NCBI GenBank assembly: GCA_037974665.1
Contig: CM075778.1
Coordinates: 26,664,001-26,728,000 of the forward strand
Direction: 5' to 3'
DNA: 64,000 nt
From: Ehretia macrophylla
Taxonomy: Eukaryota; Streptophyta; Magnoliopsida; Boraginales; Ehretiaceae
A program made the position numbers and the translations under genes. Below, one piece after another: positions 46,472 to 57,894 of this stretch (its first letter is position 1; every line of letters starts with the position of its first letter). The notes beneath the pieces are model-generated. The model was not told where the DNA came from and searched no databases. It saw only the letters and a program-made list of their open reading frames with translations.

Positions 46472-46812
46472 TGTTATGAAATATCGATTGGTGGATATTC
46501 ACTATGAATATAAGCAGCTTACAAGCAGTAGCGTAAGCAGCTTGCAGTCACCAACTACTAAGCAGCTTACAAGCAGCAGCGTAAGCAGCTTGCAGTCACC
46601 AACTACTAAGCAGCTTACAAGCAGCAGCGTAAGCAGCTTGCAATCATCAGCAGCATACAAGCAGTAGTGTAAGCAGCTTGTAGTCATCAGCTACTAGCTT
46701 CTGAAACTCTATAAATAGAGAAGAATAATTGTAATGTAAATCATTTAGAAATGAATAAGAGTTTCAGTTTTCTCTTGATACTATTTGTTGTCTTTTGCAG
46801 TATTTTATAACA
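46472..46812 (+). repeat. 3' LTR of the nested copia element
   Basis: 341 bp, same ends, TATA box and 48-bp tandem units (46511-46698) as the 5' LTR; followed by TATAT. Confidence 0.92.
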
Positions 46813-46836
46813 TATATATATATATATATATATATA

Positions 46837-47459
46837 TCTTTATATTTATTTTTATATATTTTATTCTACTTGAGAATTAATTCATAAATATAATCGGTTT
46901 ATTAATGAATTATGTAAATAGAGAATTAAAAAAAATGTAATTAATATAATATTCTCATGTAAAATCTAAATTAATTATTTAGATTTGTGTGTTTTTTCAA
47001 AATTACTACATATAGTAGTAAATTTTTAGTTCATAAACAACTTCGCAGAGTTATTTATGAAGCAACTTCATTTACATTATATTTTTATAAGGTTTTAAGT
47101 TAAAATAAAATATAATAAATAAAAAGAAAAAGTGTCGAAAACAAACTACTAGCTAATTAATATAATTATTGTAATGAAAATATGAAAAAATATATTAATT
47201 AAATTTGTTTAAGTTTAAAGTTAATAAACAAAACGTAATTAAAAACATAATATAACATGTAATTATTATACTAATTATGTTATTTTTTAGCTAAACAAAT
47301 TAATATGTAAAAAAAAATTAAAGATAATAAAAAAAAGTGAAAAAAACAAAGTAATATTAAATTTTTATAATATTCATGATGAAAAAAATGTAAAACAAAT
47401 TAAGTATGAAAAAAAAGCTGTAAATATAATAATAATAAAAAATTGAAAAAAAAATTAAA
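46837..47459. other. CACTA internal DNA, very AT-rich
   Basis: No gene. A segment at about 47125-47180 (ACAAACTACTAGCTAATTAATA, TATAATTATT, GATGAAAATAT-type words) repeats one at about 41075-41130, on the other side of the copia insertion, so the CACTA itself carries a dispersed repeat. Confidence 0.5.
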
Positions 47460-47598
47460 TAGGAGATAGACCTGCTGGTCCGTCTCCTATAAAAAATCCA
47501 ATGGGACTCCCCATTGGTTTTTGGGCGACGGCCTAGTCTCACCATGGGTTGTCGCCCAGAATGAGATCAGATGAGGCAATCGTGCCTCATCTAATCTC
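47460..47598. repeat. Row of four consecutive hairpins in the CACTA
   Basis: Four perfect or near-perfect inverted repeats follow one another. (1) TAGGAGA / TCTCCTA at 47460-47489, with inner GACC / GGTC. (2) CCAATGGG / CCCATTGG at 47498-47517. (3) TGGGCGAC / GTCGCCCA at 47522-47558. (4) GAGAT plus AGATGAGGCA / TGCCTCATCT plus ATCTC at 47563-47598, loop ATCG. They lie upstream of the transposase gene, directly before a C-rich tract. Function unknown; a structured leader or protein-binding sites are possible. Confidence 0.85.
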
Positions 47599-47619
47599 GA
47601 ATTTCAAAAAAAAAAAAAA

Positions 47620-47868
47620 CCCCACACCCCCCACACTGCGCAGCAGGTACCCACCCCTGCTACCCGCATCACCTACTCCCCCCACCCACCAAACTCGCAT
47701 ACCCTACCCCCTTACCCCCTACCTTGTATCCCACCTCCCCCAAACACCCCACAACCCCCCTACCCGTATACCCCACCCCCAACGTGGTAAACCCACCCCC
47801 CATCCTAACCCTAACCCGTCAACCCACCCCCTACCTCCCTTACCCATCAACCCACCCCTCCACCCGTG
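47620..47868 (+). repeat. C-rich, strand-asymmetric low-complexity tract
   Basis: About 250 bases consist of C runs with A and T and very few G on the plus strand (CCCCACC, CCTACCC words). The minus strand is therefore G-rich and could form G-quadruplexes. It holds one short telomere-like CCCTAACCCTAACC stretch near 47804. The open frame across it (47549-47881) is a composition effect. Confidence 0.85.
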
Positions 47869-48012
47869 GCATCAAAGGTAATTTTTTTATTTTTTGTTAT
47901 GTATTTACATACATATATAAAATTGTATATATATATATATATATAATACATACCTAACAATATTTTTTTTTTATTTTCGTTTTTGTTTTGTATTATTTAA
48001 GATGTAAGAAGT

Positions 48013-48301
48013 GTTGTGTTAAAATAATTTTTATTTTCAACATATAAGTTTTGGATTTTTTTCAGCTTTATTTCAATTTTTATAACCTTTTTTTTCCGAA
48101 TTGTTCAGGGAATTTATTGAATTATATTGTTTTTATTTTTTCACAATATGTTGTATTAAAATAATTTTTATTTTCAACATATAATTTTCGGTTTTTTTTA
48201 ATTTCTAAAATTTTTAATTTTTTTTTAGTTTTATTTCAATTTTTATAACCTTTTTTTTGTCCGAATTTTTTATTAAATTTATTGAATTATCTTGTTTTTT
48301 T
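48013..48301 (+). repeat. Tandem duplication of about 137 bp in AT-rich DNA
   Basis: Units at about 48013-48142 and 48150-48301 share TTAAAATAATTTTTATTTTC, AACATATAA, TTTCAATTTTTATAACC and TTTATTGAATTAT. Probably intronic or leader DNA of the transposase transcript. Confidence 0.8.
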
Positions 48302-48897
48302 TATTATTTATAATCAATTTCTACATTAAAAATAATAGTTATCATAAATCAATATATTGTAACTTAAATTAATATTTTTTAATTACCTTTTATTATAATA
48401 TTAATAGCTAATTTCATTTGTTTGGATTTTTTACAGGTAGGTTTTGTGGCATTGAAGTAATTGGTGGAAATGCTTAAAGATTCCATAGGCTCCGGTTAGT
48501 TTTATGATTCATATAGTATTTATTGTACAATCTATTTTATTGTGGTTTTAAGTCCGTTTCATTAATTTAAAGTTATTCCGTGTAACTTTATGTTGAATAT
48601 ATTATCTGAATTGAACCGTTAGGGTTTTGTGAAGATAGAGTTTAACTTTTTGTATGAAGGGGTGTGTTGGTCTGCGCAGTTGAATAGGATTTTTCAAACT
48701 ATTGAAAATGTTGTTTTATTCATGTTGATTATGTTGCTTGCATTTGTGGTCCACTTTTTAAGTAAAGCTCACTAATGTGAATTAATTTCAGATCAAGTAA
48801 GAATATAGTAAACCTAAATTCGCAAGGCTTATATTTAAGTCTTGCTTCTTTGTTTCTAATTTTAAATTCCTATTTGTTGATCTATGTGTCAGTCATA

Positions 48898-51239
48898 ATG
48901 GCATCATCACGTGAATGGATGTATAATCGTTGGGTTGATGGATATATCAATGAGGGCTTTGTTCAAGGTGTGAATGAATTTATAACATTCGCAAGTAGTC
49001 AACAATATTACATGGACGGTATAAAAATAAGATGTCCATGCATGAAATGCGAAAAATTGCGATATCTTACAACTGACATTGTGATAAAACATCTTTATAC
49101 TAAAGGTTTCATGCCTAATTACTATGTATGGCTTACTCATGGGGAATATGTGTCGAACAACATAAGGGTCACTGAACAACACGTTGGTAATAATATGCGA
49201 GACGACTTAGATTGTGGGAATAACTATCGGACAATGGTCTTTGACACTGCTGGAGTAGATATGGTAAGGGATCAGAATGTGAGTGAAGAAGTACCAAACA
49301 TGGAAGCACAAGAATTTTTTAATTTATTGAATGCCTCAGAAAAACCATTATTTGCGGGTTGTAGGAATCTTACCCAGTTGTCTGCTATGGCTCGTTATCT
49401 AAATATGAAATCAAAACATAATATGAGCAACGATCTATTTGATCGGGTTGTCTCAAAATTTATAGAGTTGATGCCTGTAGAAAATAACCTACCCGAGAAC
49501 TTATATAGGTTTAAGAAAATGCTGAAGCCATTGGGTTTTGTTTATCAAAAGATAGATGTATGTGTAAATGGATGCCTTTTATTTTATAAGGATAGAAGTT
49601 CACTTCAAAGTTGTCCCCACTGTAGCCACCGACGCTTCAAGACAACAACAAGGTTGCTGATGGACCTTACACAGACACTCGGGCAGAACAGACAATGGTA
49701 AGCTAGTTTGTTTCAACTTTACAACGTTGAAGATTGATATATACAGAGTTTCAACAAATGTTTTATCCAAACTGACATCAAAGAACTCCAAATTTAAAGG
49801 GAATTTGTTAATTGTTCATTGTACCCCTAATTTTATGAAATCTAATGATGCCAAGTAGATTATTGAACTTAGGATAGTATGTTGATTGGAAAAAACTTTA
49901 GTAATCTCGCATGCTTGTTTGATAGTAAGTTAAAGCCAGTTCAACGATTTAATATCTAAGAAAGTTAAGTAAAGAATATTAGAGTGGCATAATAATGAGG
50001 ATTATAGCCATAGTATTGTAATAGCAAATGGAAATGCATGAATGAATGTCTAATTTTGTTTAGTAGAAACGCTATGATGGCCTTAGGAACTTGTTTAATA
50101 TTCATTGAATTTATGACAGTTAATGCTTGTATATTACGTTGTGGATATCTCTTCTGAGTATAGGTAACTGGGTAGTTCACGGTACAGATGAGACTCTGTC
50201 CTTTTGTCAGATCCGAATTTTTTTTGAGAATTTGTTAATTCTTGATTACAAGCTTAATTATATGACATGCAATGATGTTGAAAGTGTTTTTGAACTTAGG
50301 TTCAAGTTTTTAATGGATAAAAGTTGAGTAATATTACTTTCTTGTTTGCTACTAAGTTATAGTTAAGAAATTTGAATTTAAAGTAGTATAATAATCAAAA
50401 TTATACCCATAGTATTGAAATAGGTAATGGAAATACATTCATGAATGTAATATTTTGTTTAATATTTCAAGGTGTTTGAGTGTGAAAGATAGAGATATTG
50501 TGTTGTGGCTATTTCTATTGAGTGCAGATAAGTGGTTAGTCTACAGTATAGAGGAGACTCTGTCCATTTTTCAAGTCCAAACGTACCCTTTCAGCGTGGG
50601 GTCTTGCCAGATTGTGACATGTTATAACAATATATGTATGTTTTTTTTGATCCTTGTTTTGTTTGTGTCTTTGATGGTTATGTAATTTTTTTGTGTGGTA
50701 TCACAACTAACTTGTCAATAATATTCATGTCTCTACGTGTTGATATATGTGCGTAATAGGCTCGATACAAGAAACTGCTCCAACAGGCATCACAGCCAAC
50801 AGAGGCATCTGAGTCCGATTCAGCTCCAACACTTGTTGATCATAACGCAATATTCTTAGAGGCAGTTGGTAGACCACGCAAGGGTCGTTTATACTGGGTA
50901 GGATCACGGGTCTTTGTGGCGTTTACATCAACCAGTTACCCGGCTGTCGGAAGCCACATCACTCCCAAATATCTCCAGTACGCAGTTGTTCGAGCCACAG
51001 CAACTTTGGAAGGCAAGTTGGAACAAAACAACGAGGTGTACAACAAGCTAGAAGACAAGCTGGATAAGCAGAACGAGGCGTACAACAAACTCCAACAAGA
51101 AACTTCATCGCAGCTATGTGAACTCCAAGCACAACTAGTACTACTTGCTTCAAGGTTACCTGTTCCTGCTCCTACTCCTAAACAACAACAGTGTTCGTCG
51201 TCTTCGTCTTCATCTTCGAATGATGGTCAGATGGTATAA
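48898..51239 (+). CDS. CACTA fused transposase gene: TNP2-like N-terminus plus TNPA-like C-terminus
   Basis: Two exons, 48898-49697 and 50760-51239, with a GT-AG intron. The frame shifts within exon 1 after RRFKTTTR (about 49647), so the second part reads in another frame. First part: a transposase-associated domain (REWMYNRWVDGYINEGF, IRCPCMKCEKL) and the start of the TNP2 region (KPLFAGCRNLTQLSAMARYL, CPHCSHRRFK). Then, after the frame change, a TNPA-type segment (ADGPYTDTRAEQTM) spliced to ARYKKLLQQ, FLEAVGRPRKGRLYWVGSR and a coiled coil (EQNNEVYNKLEDKLDKQNEA). The TNP2 catalytic core is absent. An upstream ATG (48850) adds 16 hydrophobic residues, but MASSREW at 48898 is the likelier start. 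Damaged or possibly spliced around the frame change. Confidence 0.75.
49800..50590 (+). repeat. Tandem duplication of about 370 bp inside the CACTA gene intron
   Basis: Two diverged units share TTGTTTGNTANTAAGTTA, CATAGTATTG, AATGGAAAT, ATGAATGT, GTTGTGG and GAGACTCTGTCC. The second copies of the last two lie at about 50490 and 50550. Both lie between the donor at 49698 and the acceptor at 50759. Confidence 0.65.
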
Positions 51240-51439
51240 AATTTCAAACTTTTATAATGTTATGACAATTTACAATCAGACTATAATTTTGGATTTACTG
51301 TACACAATTTATTCACTTTTGTATTAGCTAAATATATAAATATGTGGTTTTTAATTTGTTTTGCAATACAAAATATTTAATTGACAGGTGAAACAACTTA
51401 TTATAGTAAAAATTATAATGGAAATTTAGAAAAATATAA

Positions 51440-51512
51440 GTTCACATTTACGCGAGTGTTGTACAAAAAAATCGACGAGGGCATAGAGAGGGACGAAATC
51501 GGTGAGGGCACG
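51440..51512 (+). repeat. CACTA subterminal repeats, part left of the solo LTR
   Basis: Contains ATCGACGAGGGCATAGAG and ATCGGTGAGGGCACG, the same unit that continues at 54008. The solo LTR split this array. Confidence 0.75.
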
Positions 51513-54007
51513 TGTCACGCCCCGACCCCGACCCATTGCTAGGCTAAGGCCGAAACATGACGTTCGTAACTCTTATACTTGAGATTAACAACTTAATAGG
51601 TTTAAAACCTGTGATTTATAGATAAATAACATGTACATCCATTAAAAGAATGCCACAAGTAATTTGAAAAGACTTTCAACATTCTTCCAAGACATTGGCC
51701 TTCAAGGTTTACAACGTCTGATATAAATTCACAAGACTTAAATCCACATGTTCAACATTCCAAGCCTAGGTCTCAAGAGAATATCATACAATCTTAACTA
51801 GGCATCTAATCCACCAAAATAATATTACAACATAATACTTTATTAATTTACAAAAATATCTTGTTACAATGATAAGCTATAACTCTACAAGCAAGCATGC
51901 GGACCAACTAGGGCAGAAATCAATCACAACACTTCAATATAGCTTTTAACCCCATGGAAGCTTGCTCGGGCTAATCATCACTTGAAATTGTTAGAAAGAG
52001 GGTGAGTTAGATCCTCGTATATAGCTCAGTGATGAGGAAAACAATGAAAGATTTTTCGCAAAGGTTTTATCATTTCGCAAACTTCTTTATAAAACCGTGC
52101 TATGCATATACAGTAATTGATAAGAAATAAGGTAAAAACCTGATAAAGAACTAGTTTGAGCATGTATAAACAAGTACTACTAGCAGAGAACATGTATCCT
52201 GAACATTTAATGAATAGGTAACCAAGCATGTTAATAACCAAATTAAACATGTAAACAAGTAATCAACTCTTCTCCCTGAACGAGAGTGGTTGAACATATA
52301 ATCAAAGGATACAGGCAACGCTTTTCTCTGAGGACCTCAAGGGACCAAGCGAGAATGGTTGCAAATGTTAGAGATGACCAGTCTCGCTGCTTCATCAATA
52401 TCATAATCCTATACGCCAAATTACGAGGATAAAATCTGGATATACACCCTAATGCCACGATAGCCTATCCGTCCTGGCAAGCCTAATGCCGCCCAGGCAA
52501 TACCGGAACTTCTACGATGGGGTCCATTATATTGCTTAATTATATCATTTATATAACTTCCATCTCTCCAATGAGAATTCACCAAGCGATAGTGGATTTC
52601 AAAATAGGAAAGAGGCTCAGAAGCAACAAAGTAGGTTGCCACCGGTTAGTAACAGTAATCAATGACATATTAGTGTAATCATATTCCAAATAGAGTTCAT
52701 ATAATGCATAAACATCCAAGTGGAGGTCAACAATATAAGTTGCCCTCAATGTAGAAACATAACATGTATTAAACTCAAAGCCTTTGCATTAGACCCAACT
52801 TAAATAGTTATTTTACCTATCTTTCCAAGCTCCAATTAATCTTATTTTAGCTTAGAATTGAAGCTTATCGAATGTAGATAACTCTAGAATCAAACGGAAC
52901 TCGATTCGGAGTTGAATTGAGTAAGATATGGCTTCCGAAAAATCGTTGCGCAAAACTATCTAACCCGAAGCCTTACCAGTGTACGAGGGGTCCTCCACCG
53001 ATCGACCGGTGAAGGGGGGGTAGTCCGGTCGTGCCCAATCTGTTTGTGAATGCTACAGTGCAACAAATGCACAAATTTTCTTTTTCTTGCTACCATTCTT
53101 CCCACTTCTTACAACCCATCAAGCATACATAATGTGGTTTATTAGGCACCAAATAATGGTTCAAACATCAACCAAAACCTTCCATACCAATAATCAACTA
53201 CCAACTTACCAAGAATTCAACATCACACATAACATCAAAATCAACCTCCAAACTCTAAGGCTAACTTCATGCTCCTAACTTATACATACAAATTGAGCAA
53301 CACCAAGCCCACCTCTCGATTTCTCAAGTTCATCAATTCACAAATTGAGCAAGTCCTAGTTCTACAACACACAAATACTCAATCTCCTCATCCAAGCTTA
53401 GATACACATGCTATAACAATATTAACACCAAATGAATATTATGTAATCTTGAATTAGCATTTAAAAAGAGTTTTGAAGAATCCCTCACCTCAACAATGCA
53501 AGAGAAATGCTAGTTCAAGGTTGTAGGATGAAAAACAAGCTTAAAAAATGGCTAACAATGGCTTCTTCTCCTTTTCTTCTTTCTTTTTCTTTTTCTTATT
53601 CTCCCTCTTTGGTCGTGTGAGTGAATGTGTGAGTGTGTGTGCAGAGATTTGTGTGTGTTTGAGTGTATGGTGTATGTTTCGAGTGAGAATGCATAGTAGA
53701 AGTAGGTGATCAAATATCTAATGAGCCAAATTACAAGAGTGCCCTCCAACTATGTTATGTACTACTAGTTTACCATTTTGGTTGAATTGCAACTGATTAG
53801 TTACTAATCTTGACTTGCTAGAATATATTTAATGTCTACGACACGTAAAATTTCTAAATGCACGAAAATGAATTTTTTGGCACGTAAAACGATAAATATG
53901 CACGATTAATAATATTAATGCACATAATCGATGCCAATGCATATAAAATGATATGAATGCATCATAATTAGTGTAATTACGTATAAGCTCTCGTGCCGGG
54001 CCTTACA
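51513..54007 (-). mobile_element. Ty3/gypsy solo LTR (reverse orientation) nested in the CACTA
   Basis: 2495 bp, reading TGTCACGCCCCGACCCC at its left and GTGCCGGGCCTTACA at its right, so on the minus strand it starts TGTAAGGCCC. Perfect 5-bp duplicates GCACG flank it (51508-51512 and 54008-54012). It matches the chromovirus LTRs at 10170 and 16638 at both ends and in the middle (the segment at 53087-53200 read in reverse, for example), but is clearly diverged from them. No internal region follows, so it is a solo LTR left by LTR-LTR recombination. Confidence 0.88.
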
Positions 54008-54318
54008 GCACGGAGAGGGACAAAAACGGCGAGGGTACAAAGAGGGACGAAATCAGCGAGGGTATGGAGAGAAACGAAATCGGCGAGGGCACGGAGAGGG
54101 ACGAAAATGGCGAGGGCATGTTGCCCTCGCATAGTCGTCACCAAAAATGTCACTCACCGAGTCGTCGCCGAATGTTGTAGGGTTGGCAAGGGACCGCAAT
54201 TCACCGACGAAGGTTTTGGCGATGGATAATTCCCCTAGTCGGGCCCTCACCGAGACCCTTTCGGCGTCGACGCAGAAAGGGGAATCGTCCCTCGCCGAAA
54301 CTGATTTTTCTTGTAGTG
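54008..54318 (+). repeat. CACTA right subterminal repeats and terminus
   Basis: Direct units of about 30 bp (GAGAGGGACGAAATCGGCGA type, 54010-54115) are followed by inverted CCCTCGCC words and the terminus TTTTTCTTGTAGTG at 54305-54318. GC-rich and CpG-rich. Presumed TNPA binding region. Confidence 0.82.
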
Positions 54319-55326
54319 TTATTTTTTCTTTCTTTTTTGAAAAAAAAAAGCCATATGATATTTTTTAAAGCAAATCTCGTGTCGATTATGACAAAAAAAA
54401 CTCGTATTGATGGTGGAGAGTTAGTAGTTTTATTTGTGATTATCTTAAATTTTAGTGAATTGGGGAGGAATTTGCAAGTCCTACAAATTATAGTTTAGCT
54501 ACAACTTCACAGAACAACGTCAGCATAGAAATTTGAGAGAGCATGATACTAAGATAGTAAAAAAAAACACAATGTCTAATAAATTAAATAGTAAAATATT
54601 ATCCGTAAAAAAAATTTACATCAACTTCTTTAAATAGTAAAATATTATTTGTACTGAAACATGTGTCTTGTTTTATGTTTCTTTTTCTTAAAAAAAAATA
54701 TCTTATCCTTCCATATTTGTTTGTTAACTAAACATGGTAGTATAGATTTGATATTTAATATTTTTTAACCATGGTTGGAAAGTTAGTTTAGCAAAATTAA
54801 TGTGGTTCATAGATGAGATTTAGTGACACATGACATTAATCAGAATGAGTATTGTATGGAATTGTAGAAAATAAAATTGTAGAGGAGCTAAGTCCCAAAT
54901 TTACAACAACGTTGCAAGGAAGATTTAGACTTGGGTTATGATTTGATGCGCTCTAGTATTCCTTATGCGTCTTCTGGAAGACTAACTATTTATGCTGAGG
55001 TATAAGTAAGATTTAATGGTAGTAAATTATTAATAGAATTATGATGAAATATCGTGAATAGTTTAAACTTTATTTATAATTTTTATTTGTAATTGTGATG
55101 TTACGAGATCATTCTTAATTCAATTTTATGGTATTTTTACTTTGGTCCCTTAATAATATTACTATGTTATTAGAAAATTTAAATTCGACAGCATTTGACT
55201 CGGGAACACGTGTAGAGTTTTGATTGAGGATCAACTCAATAGTCAGAGGCCTATCAGGTGGTGCAGATATAAGTGAACTATTAAAACTCCTGGAACGATT
55301 ATTGTCCCAAACAATCATATGGCTTA
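54319..55326. other. Intergenic DNA without a supported gene
   Basis: AT-rich with A and T homopolymers. The minus-strand frame 55115-55399 has no recognised domain and covers a hairpin, so it is not called a gene. Confidence 0.45.
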
Positions 55327-55375
55327 TGTTTGGTGTGTATGCCTTACACAACGTGTAAGACACACGCCCCAAACA
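55327..55375. repeat. Hairpin (possible MITE core)
   Basis: TGTTTGGTGTGTATGCCTTA and the next bases pair with GTGTAAGACACACGCCCCAA and the next bases across a 3-4-base loop. The arms are about 23 bp with a few mismatches. The GTTTGG-type outer sequence is often seen in Harbinger MITEs, but no target duplicate was found. Confidence 0.6.
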
Positions 55376-55939
55376 CAACCTTGATTGTTTAGAAGACATT
55401 CTCTTGAAGTATTGCTATAAAAGGACATCATCTAATAGTTCATGCATACATGCTTAGTCTTCTTTTCTTCTAGAAGAAAGTAATGGCAAAAAATTTAAAA
55501 GAATAAGGGAACATAGGTAAAAGATGGGAAAACACATGTTTTGTCGAAGTTGTAAGTTAAATTACATGTTAGATCTTGTGTTCTTTATTACTTATTTTTG
55601 AAATTGCATGTTATATATTATGTGGCTCATGCCTCCTATGTCTAGTAAGGGAGTGAGATTTTTTATTGTATTTATTAAAATTATATAGGATTATTAAATT
55701 ATTATGATAGCACAAGATCTAACATGCAAATTAAAAATATGCAGTACTTCTAACATTTAAAATTACTAGATTTATCAAAAAATAGAAACTTAATTGAATT
55801 GGAACCAATGTGTAATTTTTTTTATTTTATCACAAAAATTAACTATAAAAGGGGTTTTTTTTTTCTTCTTTTGGTACTACTTTTTTTTCTTTTTTTTTTC
55901 CAGTAAAAATTATGGAAAAGAGTATTGACGAGGGTAAAA

Positions 55940-56331
55940 TTCGCTGAACCGATCTCCAATTATGCTATCCGAGTTGGAAATCATGAACTATTTAATAGTG
56001 CCAATGATCCATCAGATCGGGCAGACCCGACTTGAGACTTACCAGGGAGGTCAGGGCCCGAGGTCCGACTATTTTCTGATCTAATGACTAAGCGACAGAA
56101 TCCCGCAAAATCCAGAAAAGTGTCAGAAGGAAAGGTATAAATAGAGAAATCACATCCCAGAAAAGGTAACTAATAACTCATACACAATTCACTATACTTT
56201 CTAAATTCCAATCCTTCCTAAAGGAGGATTATAACTTAAATATCGGAGTACTTACGTGGGCAACCCCCACACTCATTCTTTTTGCAGATCAACGCGAGAA
56301 GCACTCGACCCTATTTAATCATCAACAGGTA
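55940..56331 (+). mobile_element. Possible LTR fossil with TATA box
   Basis: A locally GC-richer block with TATAAATA (56136-56143), about 150 bases of leader-like sequence, CGTGGGCAACCCCCACAC and an end ATCATCAACA. Layout and wording recall the 3' part of a plant gypsy LTR. No duplicate copy or target repeat is visible in the window. Confidence 0.35.
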
Positions 56332-56907
56332 CTATGATGTAAAATTTGTTGCATTAATTATTGACAAATTCTTTAGCAGATTTCTTTTGTTTTCCAAGAA
56401 CACAAATTATATATTTTTCTTCATTTTTACATGCTTAAAAAATTACAAATATTAGTTCCACATTATAATGCTTTCGGTATTATGTGCTACATCTTGTTTT
56501 ATGTAATGAAAATCTTGTGCATAAGCATCAAATTCTTGTTCTTAAGTATGGTTGGATCTATTAGGTTCCTGTCCGAATAATTAGTTATTAAAGTGAAAAT
56601 GGCGGCCGTCATTGCTGAGGAATTTATAAGCCAACAACTGCCCCAAGCCAAATTGCTATGTGCTTTGAAATTCCTTTTACCACACAATGTTGTTATTAGA
56701 GTTTATAGTTTAATCAAGCTAGTGAGCCAAATCGTTTTTTTATGTTTTAAGGCTAGAATTTTGAGTTTATAAACAAAATTAGTATTGTAAGTTCAAAAAT
56801 AAATATATTTTTACTTGAAATCCACTATTACATGAATATAATATACTTCGTTATCATGTCTTCTGTTAAAGTGAGACATTATGTTTTATCCCGCTGAGGT
56901 TTTGACG
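56332..56907. other. Intergenic DNA without a supported gene
   Basis: AT-rich, no recognised domain. It ends in TGACG directly before the copia LTR, the likely target duplicate. Confidence 0.4.
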
Positions 56908-57380
56908 TGCTGGAAAATTTCAACATGTGGGGCCACACATGTAAATATTTAAATGTGTTGTGCTATTTATTAATTAAGCCTAATTAAAGTGATCTAATTA
57001 AGAATTAAGTTTAGACTTGTGGGTATAATTGTCATGGAATTAATGTATAAATACCTTAGTGATATTTTTAATTTGATAAGGGCCCAAACTAGAAATATCT
57101 AAAACTTATAAGTTATATTAGGGTTGTAGTCCCCAAATTGTACGTACATTGTTTTTCTCTGCATCCCCATCAACAGATAAAAGACTACACCTCTAGTAAA
57201 AGTTTGTACTAATTTGGAAGATCCCAACCCGTTAATCTACCTCCGACAATGGATTCAGGTATGCTTCCGCTTTTTATATCTTCTTATTCTCTTAAATTGA
57301 AGTGGGTAGTAACGTGTTATTTTAGGATTTGTTAAAGAACTTTTAAGAATATGGTGAATAAGGTTTTGCAAATCCTAACA
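56908..57380 (+). repeat. 5' LTR of the right-hand copia element
   Basis: Starts TGCTGGAAAATTTCAAC and ends AATCCTAACA. It matches 63555-64000 over the visible length. Confidence 0.9.
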
Positions 57381-57382
57381 AG

Positions 57383-57394
57383 TGGTATCAAAGC
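57383..57394 (+). other. Primer-binding site, tRNA-iMet type
   Basis: TGGTATCAAAGC two bases past the LTR end, one mismatch from the standard TGGTATCAGAGC. Confidence 0.85.
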
Positions 57395-57894
57395 CACCTA
57401 TGTTTAATTCATGAGAATTTATTGGTTTTTTAGTTTAGAAAAATTTTATGATATTTTAGGGTTTTGATCTTCTATGGTGAAATTTGCTTGAGTTGTGGTT
57501 TTATGGATTAAGTCTATTCGCGCTATTCATTGGTTTAGTTACCATTGAATTTCATGTCTGTTAGTAGTTCAGATGTCCACTACTACATATACAAGTCACT
57601 GTTTGCAAATAGGTTTGATATATACAGGCATATATGTTTTGATTATTTAATCAATTCATCCAAGGCAACGTGATTGACTTCTCCAATTTTTTTAATGCTC
57701 ATGTTTGGCCACCATATTGGAAATTCTTGTTTTGTGCCCTATTGTGCATCAGATTGCATTTAAAAAAAAATTGAGGTCATGGTCGCTGATGTATGCTTGC
57801 CTTGCAACTTGGCAATAAATTTCTTTTGTCTGTATGTTATGGACTTTTCATGAGTTAAAAAAAAAGGAGGGTAAAGGTTCTAGTTTTTTGGTTA

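Larger units (their letters stand above)
41507..46812 (+). mobile_element. Ty1/copia element nested in the CACTA
   Basis: A 5.3-kb element with 341-bp LTRs (41507-41847 and 46472-46812) and the duplication TATAT on both sides. The LTRs start TGTTATGAAATAT and end TTTTATAACA, and differ at about 16 sites by eye. After the 5' LTR comes CGTTATCAGCACGAG, a primer-site motif common in plant copia elements. Before the 3' LTR is a CCAAGGGGGAG purine tract. Only RNase H-like coding is readily recognised (45578-46105), so it looks non-autonomous. Fossil, broken in many places. Confidence 0.9.
39456..54318 (+). mobile_element. CACTA (En/Spm) transposon carrying nested retroelements
   Basis: Left end CATTACAAGAAAAAT at 39456 and right end ATTTTTCTTGTAGTG at 54318 are inverted copies of the CACTA terminus (the left one has T for C). 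Both are followed inward by GC-rich subterminal repeats built on CGGCGAGGG. Flanking triplets are TTC and TTA, so the 3-bp duplication is imperfect. The span is 14.9 kb, but a 5.3-kb copia element and a 2.5-kb solo LTR are later insertions, leaving about 7 kb of CACTA. It carries one fused transposase-type gene (48898-51239). The catalytic core of TNP2 is missing, so the element is a deletion derivative that could move only with help. Confidence 0.88.

Noticed and set aside
47804-47818. Telomere-like CCCTAACCCTAACC stretch
   Set aside because: Only about two units inside a C-rich tract of similar words; not an interstitial telomere array.
47549-47881. 110-codon proline/threonine-rich open frame
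   Set aside because: It is a translation of the C-only tract and the last hairpin; low complexity explains its openness.
48907-49182. 91-codon minus-strand frame opposite the CACTA transposase
   Set aside because: Shadow of the plus-strand coding sequence.
55115-55399. 94-codon minus-strand frame
   Set aside because: No domain and it covers a hairpin; kept only as part of the intergenic description.
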